From NCBI RefSeq assembly GCF_000757725.1, contig NZ_JJMU01000065.1:83870-147869 (forward strand): a DNA stretch of 64,000 bases. Direction: 5' to 3'. This stretch comes from Sphingobacterium deserti (GTDB lineage: Bacteria > Bacteroidota > Bacteroidia > Sphingobacteriales > Sphingobacteriaceae). The notes below the pieces were generated by a model. That model was not told the DNA's origin. It did no database searches and saw only the letters and a program-made list of their open reading frames with translations. This document shows, piece by piece, positions 45,174-55,109 of this stretch (position 1 is its first letter; each line of letters starts with the position of its first letter). Made by a program: the position numbers and the translations under genes.

Positions 45174-47531
45174 TTAGTATTTGTTTTTATCTAAAGTAAA
45201 TGAGTACGGAACCGATTCAGTTGCTGCTCCACGCGTTTTATTAGGTTGATTGTGCATGTCAAAGGAGAGTTTGCCTCCTTTAAGAATTGTTTCGTGGCCA
45301 ATCCAGTTTTTATCGAATACGTTATCATTCAATTTCGCGGCGTTGATGTAGCGGTTATCTTGGCTGTTACTTGGCGATTCGATGGTAAATGTTTTTCCGT
45401 TTTCCAAATGTATAGTCGCTTTTTTAAATAATGGCGCGCCCACAACATATTGATCCATAGCGGGACATACAGGGTAAAAACCCAGAGCCGAGAAAACATA
45501 CCAAGCAGAGGTTTGTCCGTTATCTTCATCACCACAATAACCATCGGGCATAGGCTTATACATACGATTCAATACCTCACGGGTCCAATACTGTGCTTTC
45601 CAAGGCTCCCCAGCGTAATTGTACAGGTAGATCATATGCTGTATAGGTTGGTTTCCATGCGCATACTGCCCCATATTGGCGATTTGCATCTCGCGGATTT
45701 CGTGGATAACACCTCCGTAGTAGCTGTCATCAAAGGCAGGTACTTGGTTAAATACCGAATCCAGCATATGGACAAATATCTTATTTCCCCCCATCAAATC
45801 AATGAGGCCTTGTACATCATGAAATACCGACCAGGAATAGTGCCAACTGTTTCCTTCGGTGAAGGCGTCGCCCCATTTCAATGGATTGAACGGACTTTGA
45901 AATTTGCCGTCTTTATTTTTACCACGCATCAGTTTGGTTTCCGGATCGAACAGCTTTTTGTAGTTCTGCGACCGATCAGCATATAGCTTGATTTCGTTTT
46001 TTGGCCTTTTCAATGCTTTTGCTAAGCGGTATATAGCAAAATCATCATACGCATATTCCAAGGTACGCGCTGCATTTTCGTTAATGCCTACATCGTACGG
46101 CACGTATCCAAGTTCGTTATAGTACGCGACACCCTTTCGTCCTACAGCTGTCATGGGGCCTTCATGGTTTGCGCCGTGCTGTAGCGCTTCGTATAGCGTT
46201 TCAATATCATATCCGCGCAAACCTTTCAGGTAAGCTTCAGCTACCACGGAAGCGGAATTATTACCCACCATAATATCAGCAAAGCCAGGGCTGCTCCATT
46301 CGGGAAGAAAACCACCTTCTTTATAACAATTGAGGAGCCCTTCTTGCATCTCCTTATTGATCGATGGATACAACATATTTAGTAATGGATATAAAGCCCT
46401 GAATGTGTCCCAAAAGCCTGTACCTGCAAACATGTAGCCCGGCAATACCTCGCCGGTATATGGACTATAATGCACCACTTCTCCTTGCTTATTGATCTCA
46501 TAGAGCTTATTAGGAAAGAATACTGTACGGTATAAGGTACTGTAGAACGTACGGTATTGCTCGTCTGTAGCGCCTTCGATCTCTATTTTACCCAAGACAT
46601 CGTTCCACTTTTGGCGGCCGTGCTGTTTGATAGTCTCGAATGAATCGTCCTTTAATTCCTGCAAATTAAGCTGTGCCTGTTCCGTGTTGATAAATGAAGA
46701 TGCTACTTTAGCCTGCACGACCTGCTCGCCTTTAGTTTTGGCAAAGCCAATGATAGCACCCGCGTGTTTACCACTTACTTTCTTGCCGTTGATCTTCTTT
46801 CCTTCTTCCAGAATCTGGAAATTGTCAATGGGCTTATCGAAGACGATGACAAAATGGTTCTTAAAATTTGGGAGCTTACCACGGCTGTAGCGACTTGAGT
46901 AACCTACGACCATATTTTTCTCGGGAATAACTTCGATTTCGGACCCACGGTCGAAAGCATCAAGCACTACAAAAGAGCTATCAGAGCCTGTAAACGTAAA
47001 GCGAAACATAGACGCTCTTTCTGTTGGTGTTACCTCAGCCATAACGTGATGATCTGCTAGGTAAACACTGTAATAGTAAGGCTTTGCGATTTCTGATTTG
47101 TGCGAAAACCAACTCGCGCGCTTATCTTGGTCAAATTCGGCATGCCCGGATACGGGCATCAGCGAAAACTGGCCATAGTCGTTCATCCATGGCGAAGGTT
47201 GATGGGTTTGCTTGATCCCCCTAATTTTGTCGGATCCGTAGGTGTATTGCCAGCCATTGCCGTTCTTTCCAGTTTGTGGCGTCCACATATTCATTCCCCA
47301 TGGCAACCCTACCGCAGGATAGGTATTCCCATTGGAAAGCGAAACTTTAGAGTCTGTACCCATCAATGGGTTTACATAGTCTACCGGCGTCATTACGGGT
47401 TGTTCAGCCGCCGATAGGCTATTTCTGTTTGGATCATCAGCCTGTTTTCGCTGTGCGACGATTTCGCTGTGCTGGAGCATACTTAGTCCCAGCAAGGCCA
47501 TGAGTAAATTTCTAGTGGTGTTACTTGTCAT
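45174..47531 (-). CDS. GH92 family glycosidase, second copy
   Basis: A 785-aa paralogue. Signal peptide at the N-terminus, then VDYVNPLMGTDSKVSLSNGNTYPAVGLPWG, GTGFWDTFRALYPLLNM, EGNSWHYSWSVFHD, HGNQPIQHMIYLYN and DEDNGQTSAWYVFSALGFYPVCPA. The same catalytic framework as the downstream copy, but the divergence is high, so the two probably differ in linkage preference. It heads the GH92-BSP-GH92 cluster and is divergent from the histidine kinase gene. Confidence 0.95.
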   Translation of the reverse strand: MTSNTTRNLLMALLGLSMLQHSEIVAQRKQADDPNRNSLSAAEQPVMTPVDYVNPLMGTDSKVSLSNGNTYPAVGLPWGMNMWTPQTGKNGNGWQYTYGSDKIRGIKQTHQPSPWMNDYGQFSLMPVSGHAEFDQDKRASWFSHKSEIAKPYYYSVYLADHHVMAEVTPTERASMFRFTFTGSDSSFVVLDAFDRGSEIEVIPEKNMVVGYSSRYSRGKLPNFKNHFVIVFDKPIDNFQILEEGKKINGKKVSGKHAGAIIGFAKTKGEQVVQAKVASSFINTEQAQLNLQELKDDSFETIKQHGRQKWNDVLGKIEIEGATDEQYRTFYSTLYRTVFFPNKLYEINKQGEVVHYSPYTGEVLPGYMFAGTGFWDTFRALYPLLNMLYPSINKEMQEGLLNCYKEGGFLPEWSSPGFADIMVGNNSASVVAEAYLKGLRGYDIETLYEALQHGANHEGPMTAVGRKGVAYYNELGYVPYDVGINENAARTLEYAYDDFAIYRLAKALKRPKNEIKLYADRSQNYKKLFDPETKLMRGKNKDGKFQSPFNPLKWGDAFTEGNSWHYSWSVFHDVQGLIDLMGGNKIFVHMLDSVFNQVPAFDDSYYGGVIHEIREMQIANMGQYAHGNQPIQHMIYLYNYAGEPWKAQYWTREVLNRMYKPMPDGYCGDEDNGQTSAWYVFSALGFYPVCPAMDQYVVGAPLFKKATIHLENGKTFTIESPSNSQDNRYINAAKLNDNVFDKNWIGHETILKGGKLSFDMHNQPNKTRGAATESVPYSFTLDKNKY

Positions 47532-47805
47532 ACTTTAGTGAAGAGTTTAGTTGTGCATTTGAAACCTATGCAGGTTAATTTAGCAGATGTGTTATGCAGG
47601 AGACATAGATTAAACGCTAAAATAACTGGTAGCAAATTAAGACCTTCTAGCGTGAGATAGCTGTTAACGACTTCCTAATAAATTGTTAATGGATTGTTAA
47701 CGGAGCTTTTGTACGTCATGGTCAAGGAAAATATTCGATATTTATCGTAATATCGCGTAAAGATTGACGTCGATCCGGCGTATAATTTTAGTTCAGCACG
47801 AACAT

Positions 47806-49200
47806 ATGAATAGAAAGCACATTCCGATATCGATTATCAGTTTCGCTATACTTTTTGCAGTACAATACGTATTGATTTACAACACGTTTGTTTTAAGAAA
47901 TAACCAATACCAGGTAGAAGAGCGAAAAATTTTAGACAGCACCTACCGTAACTTGATGTTGAATGATAAGCTCTTCCCAGGCGGACAACAACTTATAGAT
48001 TCGATTATCCAACCCTATTATCCCGCCTTTCGGCAGGCCCAGCAACAGGGGTCTAAGGAATTTGACCAGGTCGCTAGAAAGTTTTGTGACACACTTTTTA
48101 CTTCTTTGCAGCGGAGCAGCAACACGGACAGCCTATTTCGGGAACTCATAGCGAACGCCGCGCTTGATACAACGCTCCAATACGCCCTCATCATTACAGA
48201 CTTCGAGATCACATTTGATGGAAGAAATTACCACAAAGTTTTGAAGGGAAAGTGGGAACTTAATAATTCTCGTCCTTACATTCAAATTGACGGTACACTT
48301 CAAGCTATTGATAAGCAAAATCAAATTACGGGACTTACCGTTAGCAGTCCACAAGATAATTCATACAAAATCGCGTTTGAACTACACGCCGATAATCCTG
48401 ATTCCCGATTTTATCGAATTATTAAGCAGATGGCGCCGACTTTAATCCTTTCCTTCATTGCAATTTCGCTAGTGATCGGCATCTATTACCTCACCTACCG
48501 GAATTGGGCAAGACAAAAGAAAATGACGGAAATGACTTCTGATTTTCTGAATAGCATCACGCATGAGTTTCATACGCCTATTACCACAATTATTGTCGCG
48601 AACCGAAGTATAGAAAACCTAGAGAGTGCCGTTTCATCAGATAAAATCCAAGAACTCACGGCTATCATAGCACGCCAATCTCTGCGGTTGCAAAAGCTTA
48701 TAAAGCAAGCATTGAATATTACCGAATTAAACGAATATAATCTAGACAAGGAGAGTTTCAAACTACTTCCTTTATTAAATGAATCTGTCAGCGATTATAC
48801 GCTATCTGTTAAACATAATGTAAGTCTGACGTTTATCGACGAATTGCAGAATCCCGATACGGATATCAGATTGAACAAGTTTCTCTTTACTACCGCGGTA
48901 TATAATATTTTTGATAACGCTGTGAAGTACAATACCTCGAAAATTAAGACAATCAAAATCAGGTTGTTTAAAAAAAATGAAGTGATCGGAATAGAAATTA
49001 GCGATAACGGCATTGGGATGAACGAGGAACAATTTCAAACAATCTTTCAGAAGTTTTACCGCGGTAAAGAATATATGAATAGACCGGGGCTGGGACTAGG
49101 ATTATTCTATGTAAAGAAAGTCGCAGAAGCCCATGGTTGGCGTTTGGAAATATCAAGCGCCCGAAACGTAGGTACCGTTTTCACAATTTGGGTTCATTAA
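47806..49200 (+). CDS. Sensor histidine kinase
   Basis: A 464-aa membrane kinase. TM helices at about 5-27 and 210-231 bracket a periplasmic sensor of about 180 residues. No HAMP domain is evident. The phosphoacceptor is His253 in ITHEFHTPIT. The ATPase domain has the N box NIFDNAVKYN, ISDNGIGM and GLGLGLFYV. The longer frame opens with TTG, so I use ATG 47806. The response regulator follows 12 nt later; together they form a two-component system. The signal is unknown; divergence from the GH92 cluster hints at glycan sensing. Confidence 0.92.
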   Translation: MNRKHIPISIISFAILFAVQYVLIYNTFVLRNNQYQVEERKILDSTYRNLMLNDKLFPGGQQLIDSIIQPYYPAFRQAQQQGSKEFDQVARKFCDTLFTSLQRSSNTDSLFRELIANAALDTTLQYALIITDFEITFDGRNYHKVLKGKWELNNSRPYIQIDGTLQAIDKQNQITGLTVSSPQDNSYKIAFELHADNPDSRFYRIIKQMAPTLILSFIAISLVIGIYYLTYRNWARQKKMTEMTSDFLNSITHEFHTPITTIIVANRSIENLESAVSSDKIQELTAIIARQSLRLQKLIKQALNITELNEYNLDKESFKLLPLLNESVSDYTLSVKHNVSLTFIDELQNPDTDIRLNKFLFTTAVYNIFDNAVKYNTSKIKTIKIRLFKKNEVIGIEISDNGIGMNEEQFQTIFQKFYRGKEYMNRPGLGLGLFYVKKVAEAHGWRLEISSARNVGTVFTIWVH

Positions 49201-49212
49201 TAATCAGTTGTA

Positions 49213-49929
49213 ATGGAAAAGAAAAGAAGGTTATTGTATGTTGAAGATGAAGTAGATTTAGGCAATGTCGTGTCTCAGTATCTAGAAATGGTGGGTTTCG
49301 ACGTCGTTTGGGTTAAAAGTGCTTCAGATGCCCACCATGCTTTTAATTCATTTGAAGCTTTTGATTTGATGCTTATTGACGTGCAACTTCCAGATTATAA
49401 CGGCTTTCAGTTAGCTGAGGAGATTAATCAAAAAGCTGTTGGGCAAGCGTTTCTATTTCTAACCGCACGAAGAGAAAAAAAAGATCGCCTTCAGGGTTTG
49501 AATATTGGTGCTGATGATTACATCACTAAGCCTTTTGATGTGGACGAACTTGTGTTACGCATCCGAAACATTTTGAAACGTTTAGACTTTCAACATGCAA
49601 AGGTCCTGCATCAACATGAGAGCTTTATTACGCAAATCGGCGATATACAGATTAATCAAAATACCCATAAGATGTATTTTCCAGACGGAAAACAGATTGA
49701 TCTTACCTTACGGGAAATGCAGGTCATGCTGTATTTGAATAAAAATCAAGGTGCGCTTTTACGCCGGGAAGATATACTCGTACAGATATGGGGTGAAAAT
49801 GATTATTTTATGGGGCGAAGTTTGGATGTCTTTATCTCGCGTATTCGGAAATTTTTAAAACATTCTCAACGCTTGTCGATTGAGACGGTCTATGGATCGG
49901 GGTTTATTTTTCGTATTTCTGCGCTTTAG
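49213..49929 (+). CDS. OmpR/PhoB-family response regulator
   Basis: A 238-aa regulator. The receiver domain has the acidic pair Glu11/Asp12, phosphoacceptor Asp56 (LMLIDVQLPD), a Thr in FLTAR and Lys in ITKPFD. The C-terminal winged helix (LTLREMQVMLYLNKNQGALLRRE, SLDVFISRIRKFL, VYGSGFIF) is of the Trans_reg_C type. It is the partner of the kinase encoded just before it. Confidence 0.95.
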   Translation: MEKKRRLLYVEDEVDLGNVVSQYLEMVGFDVVWVKSASDAHHAFNSFEAFDLMLIDVQLPDYNGFQLAEEINQKAVGQAFLFLTARREKKDRLQGLNIGADDYITKPFDVDELVLRIRNILKRLDFQHAKVLHQHESFITQIGDIQINQNTHKMYFPDGKQIDLTLREMQVMLYLNKNQGALLRREDILVQIWGENDYFMGRSLDVFISRIRKFLKHSQRLSIETVYGSGFIFRISAL

Positions 49930-49963
49930 ACCTCGCTCTCTATGCCGTCAGCGAAGATGCTAC

Positions 49964-49997
49964 AAAAAGGGCTTCCATATGCGGGAAGCCCTTTTGA
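49964..49997. terminator. Bidirectional terminator
   Basis: AAAAGGGCTTCC (49965-49976) and GGAAGCCCTTTT (49984-49995) with a 7-nt loop between the convergent response regulator and lysA genes. Confidence 0.88.
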
Positions 49998-50013
49998 CAG
50001 GCTGTTTAGAGCC

Positions 50014-51174
50014 CTATAAATCGCTATTGTAGACGTATCTAATTTCGTCTCGGAGGTTGTAGCGCGATGCCATAACCTCTCCATACGCACCTGCGGTACG
50101 GATAGCTATTAAATCCCCACGTTTCGATTCCGGAAGAGGAACTTCCTTTCCAAAGCAATCTGAGCTTTCGCAAATAGGGCCAACCACATCGTAATTTAAT
50201 TTCGATTGTTGATCTTCACCTACGCGTTCGATCTGGTGGTAAGCTTGATATAGCGCCGGACGCATCAACTCTGTCATACCTGCATCAAGTACTAAAAAAT
50301 GTTTTTTGACACCGCTTTTTGTATAAAGTACTTTGCTCACTAATGAGCCACACTGTGCAATAAGCGCACGGCCAAGCTCAAAGTGTACCTCCTGCTGCGG
50401 CGTACGCTCAAGGAATTTATCAAAAACGTCAAAATAAGCTTCAAAATCCGGGATCGGATTTGCGTCAGGCTGTTGATAATCTACACCCAGTCCGCCACCT
50501 ACATTCAGTATACGAATCGTAGTACCGCGTTCTTCAAACCAATTTTTCCATTCGTTTACCTTCACGCATAAGCTTTTGAAAACGTTCATATCGGTAATTT
50601 GAGATCCGACATGGAAATGCAATCCCATGAGCTCTACGTTAGCCGACTTCCGTATCACCGCCGCGGCCTGTTCCAACTCTGATGTAGGGACGCCGAATTT
50701 GTTCTCGTCAAGCCCTGTCGTAATGTAATGATGCGTATGTGCATCAACATTTGGGTTAATACGTAAAGAAACGTGCGCGATAACACCGGCTTCTACGGCA
50801 AGCTCGTTGATCACTTCCATCTCTTGTATGGACTCCACATTGAACGTGAAAATTCCGTGTGCTAAAGCCATACGAATTTCCTTATCTGATTTGCCTACCC
50901 CGGCGAAGGTGATTTGGCTTGCTGGAAACCCAGTATCAATAGCCTTTTGCACTTCGTTGCCGCTCACGCAGTCCGCACCAAAACCCTGGCGTTGTATTTC
51001 CGATAGCAGGCGATCATTAAAGTTCGCTTTTAATGCATAATGTACGTGAAAATTCCGTTGATCGGCTGCCCGCTTCGCCCTGCTTAAGGTTTCGTGCAGC
51101 AAATCTAAATCGTAATAATAAAATGGTGTCTCGAAGTCCTTGATTTTCTCTTCTTGCAATTTGTTAAACAACAT
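50014..51174 (-). CDS. lysA: Diaminopimelate decarboxylase
   Basis: A 386-aa PLP enzyme making lysine from meso-diaminopimelate. The PLP lysine is Lys49 (VHYALKAN). GLHFHVGSQ, the glycine loop LNVGGGLGVDY and the substrate Cys in CESSDCFG are present. It lies 13 nt downstream of the aspartate kinase gene; the two ends of the lysine branch are thus co-transcribed. Confidence 0.97.
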   Translation of the reverse strand: MLFNKLQEEKIKDFETPFYYYDLDLLHETLSRAKRAADQRNFHVHYALKANFNDRLLSEIQRQGFGADCVSGNEVQKAIDTGFPASQITFAGVGKSDKEIRMALAHGIFTFNVESIQEMEVINELAVEAGVIAHVSLRINPNVDAHTHHYITTGLDENKFGVPTSELEQAAAVIRKSANVELMGLHFHVGSQITDMNVFKSLCVKVNEWKNWFEERGTTIRILNVGGGLGVDYQQPDANPIPDFEAYFDVFDKFLERTPQQEVHFELGRALIAQCGSLVSKVLYTKSGVKKHFLVLDAGMTELMRPALYQAYHQIERVGEDQQSKLNYDVVGPICESSDCFGKEVPLPESKRGDLIAIRTAGAYGEVMASRYNLRDEIRYVYNSDL

Positions 51175-51187
51175 ACGTCCTTAGTAA

Positions 51188-52501
51188 TTAAAATAATCTG
51201 TTGTGCAACGATCTCAATGCTTCCGTTTTGTGTTCCGCATCGAGCAGCATCGATACGTTATAGTCGGATCCGCCGTAGGAAATCATGCGTAACGGAAGAT
51301 GCTTCACCGCGTCAAGCACCCGTGCCGCATAGCCATGTGTATTCGCACTGAAATCGCCAACCACACAGACTATCGTTTGATTATGGTCCACGCTTACTCG
51401 GCCGAAGTCTTCCACTTCCTTCATGATATCCGCTAAATTACGCGTATCATCAATCGTTAGTGAAACGGCTACTTCTGAGGTTGTAATCATGTCGATCGGT
51501 GTCTTATAACGCTCGAATATTTCAAAAATCTTCCTGAGAAATCCGTAAGCCAAAAGCATGCGCGATGAGTGTATATGGATTGCCGTTATATCATCTTTCG
51601 CTGCTATTGCCCTTATTTGGCCGGTTGTACCACCCTCTTTACTAATCAAGGTTCCTGCCGCTTGCGGATCCATGGTGTTCAACAGACGAACGGGCACATT
51701 ATACTTTTGCGCAGGAAATACGCTTTGTGGATGTAGGATTTTCGCTCCGAAATAAGCTAATTCCGCCGCTTCATCAAAGCTCAGGTTTGCTATTGGTGAG
51801 GTGTTTTTCACCACACGCGGATCATTATTGTGCATACCGTCGATGTCTGTCCATATTTGCACCTCATTGGCCTGTATAGCCGCACCTATTAATGATGCTG
51901 TATAATCTGATCCGCCACGACGTAGATTGTCTATTTCTCCGAACGAATTACGACATATAAAGCCCTGCGTGATAAATAATTTATTAGCACCATGTATGCT
52001 AAGTAAGTTTGACAATTTTTCACCGATATACTCGACCATTGGCTCATTGTCCTCATCAATTTTCATGAAATCCAAAGCCGGCAGTAATACAGAAGGGATT
52101 CCGATTTCTTCCATATGAAAGTGAAAAAGTGTGGTGGAGAGTAGCTCGCCTTGTGCTAGTGTAATTTTCTCTTCTACAGGGGTAAACATCTCATTACCCA
52201 ACGAAGCGATATAATTAAAATGATAGTCAATTAGATTCTTTCCTTTTTCCAGTCCTTGCTCTGTTTGGAAAAGTTCCTTTATCAAGTGCTCATATTTATT
52301 CTTGTGCGTTTTGATAAGCTCAATAGCTTCTTCTCTTTTTCCTGCTAGAAATGTTTGGCCAATTTCAACCAAAGCATTTGTGGTACCTGCCACTGCGGAT
52401 AACACAACAATTTGTCGCTCATTTGGATCTACTATATCAAGTAGTCCTTTAATGCGCTGCGCACTACCTACGGATGTGCCACCGAACTTTAAAATTTTCA
52501 T
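51188..52501 (-). CDS. lysC: Aspartate kinase
   Basis: A 437-aa monofunctional aspartokinase. KFGGTSVGS is at 5-13, with GGSDYTASLIGAAI and WTDIDGMHNNDPRVV in the kinase domain. Two ACT domains occupy about residues 300-437 (ITAIHIHSSRMLLAYGFLRKIFEIFERY; VCVVGDFSANTHGYAARVLDAV), so feedback control by lysine or threonine is likely. Which isozyme it represents cannot be told; lysC is chosen for its link with lysA. Confidence 0.93.
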   Translation of the reverse strand: MKILKFGGTSVGSAQRIKGLLDIVDPNERQIVVLSAVAGTTNALVEIGQTFLAGKREEAIELIKTHKNKYEHLIKELFQTEQGLEKGKNLIDYHFNYIASLGNEMFTPVEEKITLAQGELLSTTLFHFHMEEIGIPSVLLPALDFMKIDEDNEPMVEYIGEKLSNLLSIHGANKLFITQGFICRNSFGEIDNLRRGGSDYTASLIGAAIQANEVQIWTDIDGMHNNDPRVVKNTSPIANLSFDEAAELAYFGAKILHPQSVFPAQKYNVPVRLLNTMDPQAAGTLISKEGGTTGQIRAIAAKDDITAIHIHSSRMLLAYGFLRKIFEIFERYKTPIDMITTSEVAVSLTIDDTRNLADIMKEVEDFGRVSVDHNQTIVCVVGDFSANTHGYAARVLDAVKHLPLRMISYGGSDYNVSMLLDAEHKTEALRSLHNRLF

Positions 52502-52559
52502 AATTCGAATAAACTATTCTATAAAACGTGTAAAAGTAATTAATTCTGATTTGATATGT

Positions 52560-52606
52560 AAACAAAAATGCGGCACAAACGCTTCAAATAGCTTTTGTGC
52601 CGCATA
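52560..52606 (-). terminator. Terminator after serA
   Basis: TGCGGCACAAA (52569-52579) and TTTGTGCCGCA (52594-52604) form an 11-bp stem. On the minus strand it is followed by TTTTTGTTT. It separates serA from the lysine genes. Confidence 0.85.
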
Positions 52607-52625
52607 TAGTTGTTATGCGGAAGTC

Positions 52626-53573
52626 CTACTTCTTCAGTTGCTCTATTAGCAGCGACGCAAGTTCAATACCGATGCGCTCCTGCGCTTCATTCGTTGCCGC
52701 TCCAATATGCGGTGTCAACGATATGCGCGGATGCGCTAAAATCTCTTTTCTTGGCGTAGGTTCATTATCAAACACATCCAAGGCCGCGAACCCAACTTTT
52801 CCTGAATCTAGTGCCTCTACAAGGGACAACTCATCAATTACGCCACCGCGAGATGCGTTAACGAGTCCTACCCCATCTTTCAACAAGGCAAATTCCTCCT
52901 TACCAATAGCGGGCTTATCCAAGAATGGCACATGCAGCGTAATAAAATCTGCGCTACGCAACACCTCGTCGAAGCTGACCTGCTTTACGGGCAGGTCTAC
53001 AGTAATTCCTCCCGAGAAAGATACGGACAACGTTTCTGGACCGTCGAAAAGATCCGTATATACAACATCCATACCTAACCCTAATGCGACTTTTGCCGTT
53101 TCACGCCCAATGCGTCCGAAACCAACCACACCCAAGGTTTTACCACGCAATTCAATACCCTTCGCATAGGCTTTCTTTAAACCTGCGAAATTGGTATCAC
53201 CCTCTAAAGGCATTTTGCGATTTGCATCATATATGAAGCGTACACCATTTAATAGATGTGCAAACACAAGTTCTGCGACAGATAGCGATGATGCTGCCGG
53301 TGTATTGATCACAGCGATTCCTTTCGAGCGGGCGTATTCCACATCAATATTGTCCATACCGACACCGCCACGGCCGATGGCTTTTATATTCGGACAAACA
53401 TCTATTAACGCTTGTCTAAGCTTTGTCGCGCTACGCACGGTAACTGCGTCATAAGCATTTAACTTCGTCGCTAGTTCATCCTGTGGTATATGGTTTGTAT
53501 CTACTTCAAAACCGGCATCTTCCAACAGCTTTTTTCCAGCTGCGTCAATGCCGTCATTTGCTAATATTCTCAT
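52626..53573 (-). CDS. serA: D-3-phosphoglycerate dehydrogenase
   Basis: A 315-aa D-2-hydroxyacid dehydrogenase without a C-terminal ACT domain, so the short form. The NAD-binding motif GVVGFGRIGRE is near residue 140, followed by the catalytic Arg in NASRGGVID, Glu in DNEPT and His in TPHIGAAT. Position 95 nt downstream of serC supports the first step of serine synthesis. ATG 53573 is used because the longer frame starts with TTG. Confidence 0.93.
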   Translation of the reverse strand: MRILANDGIDAAGKKLLEDAGFEVDTNHIPQDELATKLNAYDAVTVRSATKLRQALIDVCPNIKAIGRGGVGMDNIDVEYARSKGIAVINTPAASSLSVAELVFAHLLNGVRFIYDANRKMPLEGDTNFAGLKKAYAKGIELRGKTLGVVGFGRIGRETAKVALGLGMDVVYTDLFDGPETLSVSFSGGITVDLPVKQVSFDEVLRSADFITLHVPFLDKPAIGKEEFALLKDGVGLVNASRGGVIDELSLVEALDSGKVGFAALDVFDNEPTPRKEILAHPRISLTPHIGAATNEAQERIGIELASLLIEQLKK

Positions 53574-53589
53574 TGTTAAATTCAAAATT

Positions 53590-53660
53590 AAAAAGTAAAA
53601 ATTAAAAAGTCAAAAGTCAAAAATGACAAGTTAAAAGTCAAAATGACTATTCAAAACTTC
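53590..53660. repeat. A-rich degenerate tandem repeat between serC and serA
   Basis: A run of short near-repeats of AAAAGT, AAAATT and AAAAGTC on the plus strand. Low-complexity, no coding frame. It sits in the leader of serA on the minus strand as T-rich sequence. Confidence 0.7.
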
Positions 53661-53668
53661 AACTGCTT

Positions 53669-54739
53669 TTACGCACCTTGTTTTTCTTCAAACTCTTTCA
53701 TAGCATCTACCAATGCGTTGACAGACGATATGGTCAACGCGTTATAAATTGATGCACGGAAACCGCCGACTGAACGGTGTCCCTTGAGACCTATCAAACC
53801 GCGTTCTTTTGCAAGTTCCAAAAATGCAGCTTCCTGCTCTGCTGTATCCATCACAAACGTCACGTTCATTCGTGAACGATCTTCCTGGTTTGCTGTACCT
53901 TTGAAATACGGATTACGCTCAATCTCGTCATACAAAGTCCGTGCTTTGATGATGTTTTCTTGCTCGATGACCGATACACCACCTTTTTCCTTCAGCCAAC
54001 GAAGGTTCAACAAAGAAACGTATATAGAGTATACCGGCGGTGTATTATACATGGAACCCGCCTTTGCATGCTGTTGATAATCGAAAATACTCGGTATAAC
54101 ACGTCCCGATTTACCTAACAAATCATCTTTAACAATGACCAGGGTAACGCCTGCCGGGCCCATATTTTTCTGTGCACCCGCATAGATTAAGTCAAAATCA
54201 GCTACGTTGATAACTCGGCTCAATATATCGGATGACATATCCACAGCGGTAGGGATACTCACCTTTGGCTTTTCAAATATTTCGGTTCCGTAGATGGTAT
54301 TGTTCGAGGTGTAATGAAAATAAGTAGCATCCGCTGGAACGACAAAATCCTTCGGAATGTAAGTATAATTTTTATCAGACGATGACGCAACAATTTCAAC
54401 ATTTCCTAATTTGGACGCTTCCTTCGCTGCTTTAGTGGCCCAAACGCCGGTATCTAAATACGCCGCCTTTCCACCTTCCGGTAAAATATTCATAGGTATC
54501 ATCGCAAACTGCTGGCTAGCACCACCCTGCAAAAACAATACTGAATACCCCTCAGGAACTTCCAATAACTCTCTTACCAATGCTTCAGCTTCCACGACAA
54601 CCTGTTCGAACTCTTTGGAACGGTGCGATATTTCAAGAATGGAAAGCCCTGTATTGTTAAAATCAATAACTGCTTCGGAAGCTTCTTGAAATACTTCCTT
54701 CGGAAGAATGCATGGTCCTGCCCCAAAATTGTGTTTCAT
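53669..54739 (-). CDS. serC: Phosphoserine aminotransferase
   Basis: A 356-aa class V PLP aminotransferase, second step of serine synthesis (and of the pyridoxine route in some bacteria). The start MKHNFGAGP matches the family; the frame extends 17 codons upstream without support. The PLP Lys is in AGAQKNMGPAG. LQGGASQQFAMIP, and GHRSVGGFRASIYN near the C-terminus, are conserved blocks. serA follows on the same strand. Confidence 0.97.
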   Translation of the reverse strand: MKHNFGAGPCILPKEVFQEASEAVIDFNNTGLSILEISHRSKEFEQVVVEAEALVRELLEVPEGYSVLFLQGGASQQFAMIPMNILPEGGKAAYLDTGVWATKAAKEASKLGNVEIVASSSDKNYTYIPKDFVVPADATYFHYTSNNTIYGTEIFEKPKVSIPTAVDMSSDILSRVINVADFDLIYAGAQKNMGPAGVTLVIVKDDLLGKSGRVIPSIFDYQQHAKAGSMYNTPPVYSIYVSLLNLRWLKEKGGVSVIEQENIIKARTLYDEIERNPYFKGTANQEDRSRMNVTFVMDTAEQEAAFLELAKERGLIGLKGHRSVGGFRASIYNALTISSVNALVDAMKEFEEKQGA

Positions 54740-55109
54740 CGTTAATATATTAATAGTAAATAAATTATAACATAGCCATCTAACCTTCATCGATTAAATG
54801 AAAAGCAAAAATAGCATATTTTTTAATTTTTTTCATGCATTTATAACTTTTGTTATAAAAAACACAAATAATATCTTTTTTTAATAGAAAAATGACATAA
54901 TGGCAACCAAGCATCGGCGGAGATTGAGATGGCCTGCGGTCGTCAAACATACCACAACATGCTCAGTGCCTGCCCTTCTCGGGAAAGCTAAAGGATTTGA
55001 TAGCCTTTTTAGCGAAAAGTGATGCACCTGAAAATTAAAAAAAATCGTAACTTCGCATGCGATGTGTGCAATCTCTTGACATATCAAGTTTTATCGAAAC
55101 CGCATAAAT
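54740..55109. other. Divergent promoter region of serC and gyrA
   Basis: This 370-nt gap holds A/T-rich sequence next to serC, including a perfect palindrome TTTATAAC (54840-54847), TTTT, GTTATAAA (54852-54859), then about 150 nt of mixed composition. A -7-like TAACTTCG at 55048-55055 could serve gyrA. A 68-codon open frame on the minus strand (54881-55087) has no protein-like features. Confidence 0.5.

Noticed and set aside
47764..47805. Longer start of the histidine kinase
   Set aside because: It needs a TTG codon and adds 14 residues before a well-formed first membrane helix.
42064..49929. Classical polysaccharide utilisation locus
   Set aside because: No SusC/SusD pair, ECF sigma or hybrid regulator; only the GH92 genes and a standard two-component system are present.
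54881..55087. 68-codon minus-strand ORF between serC and gyrA
   Set aside because: No signal, domain or plausible composition; it lies across the gyrA promoter region.
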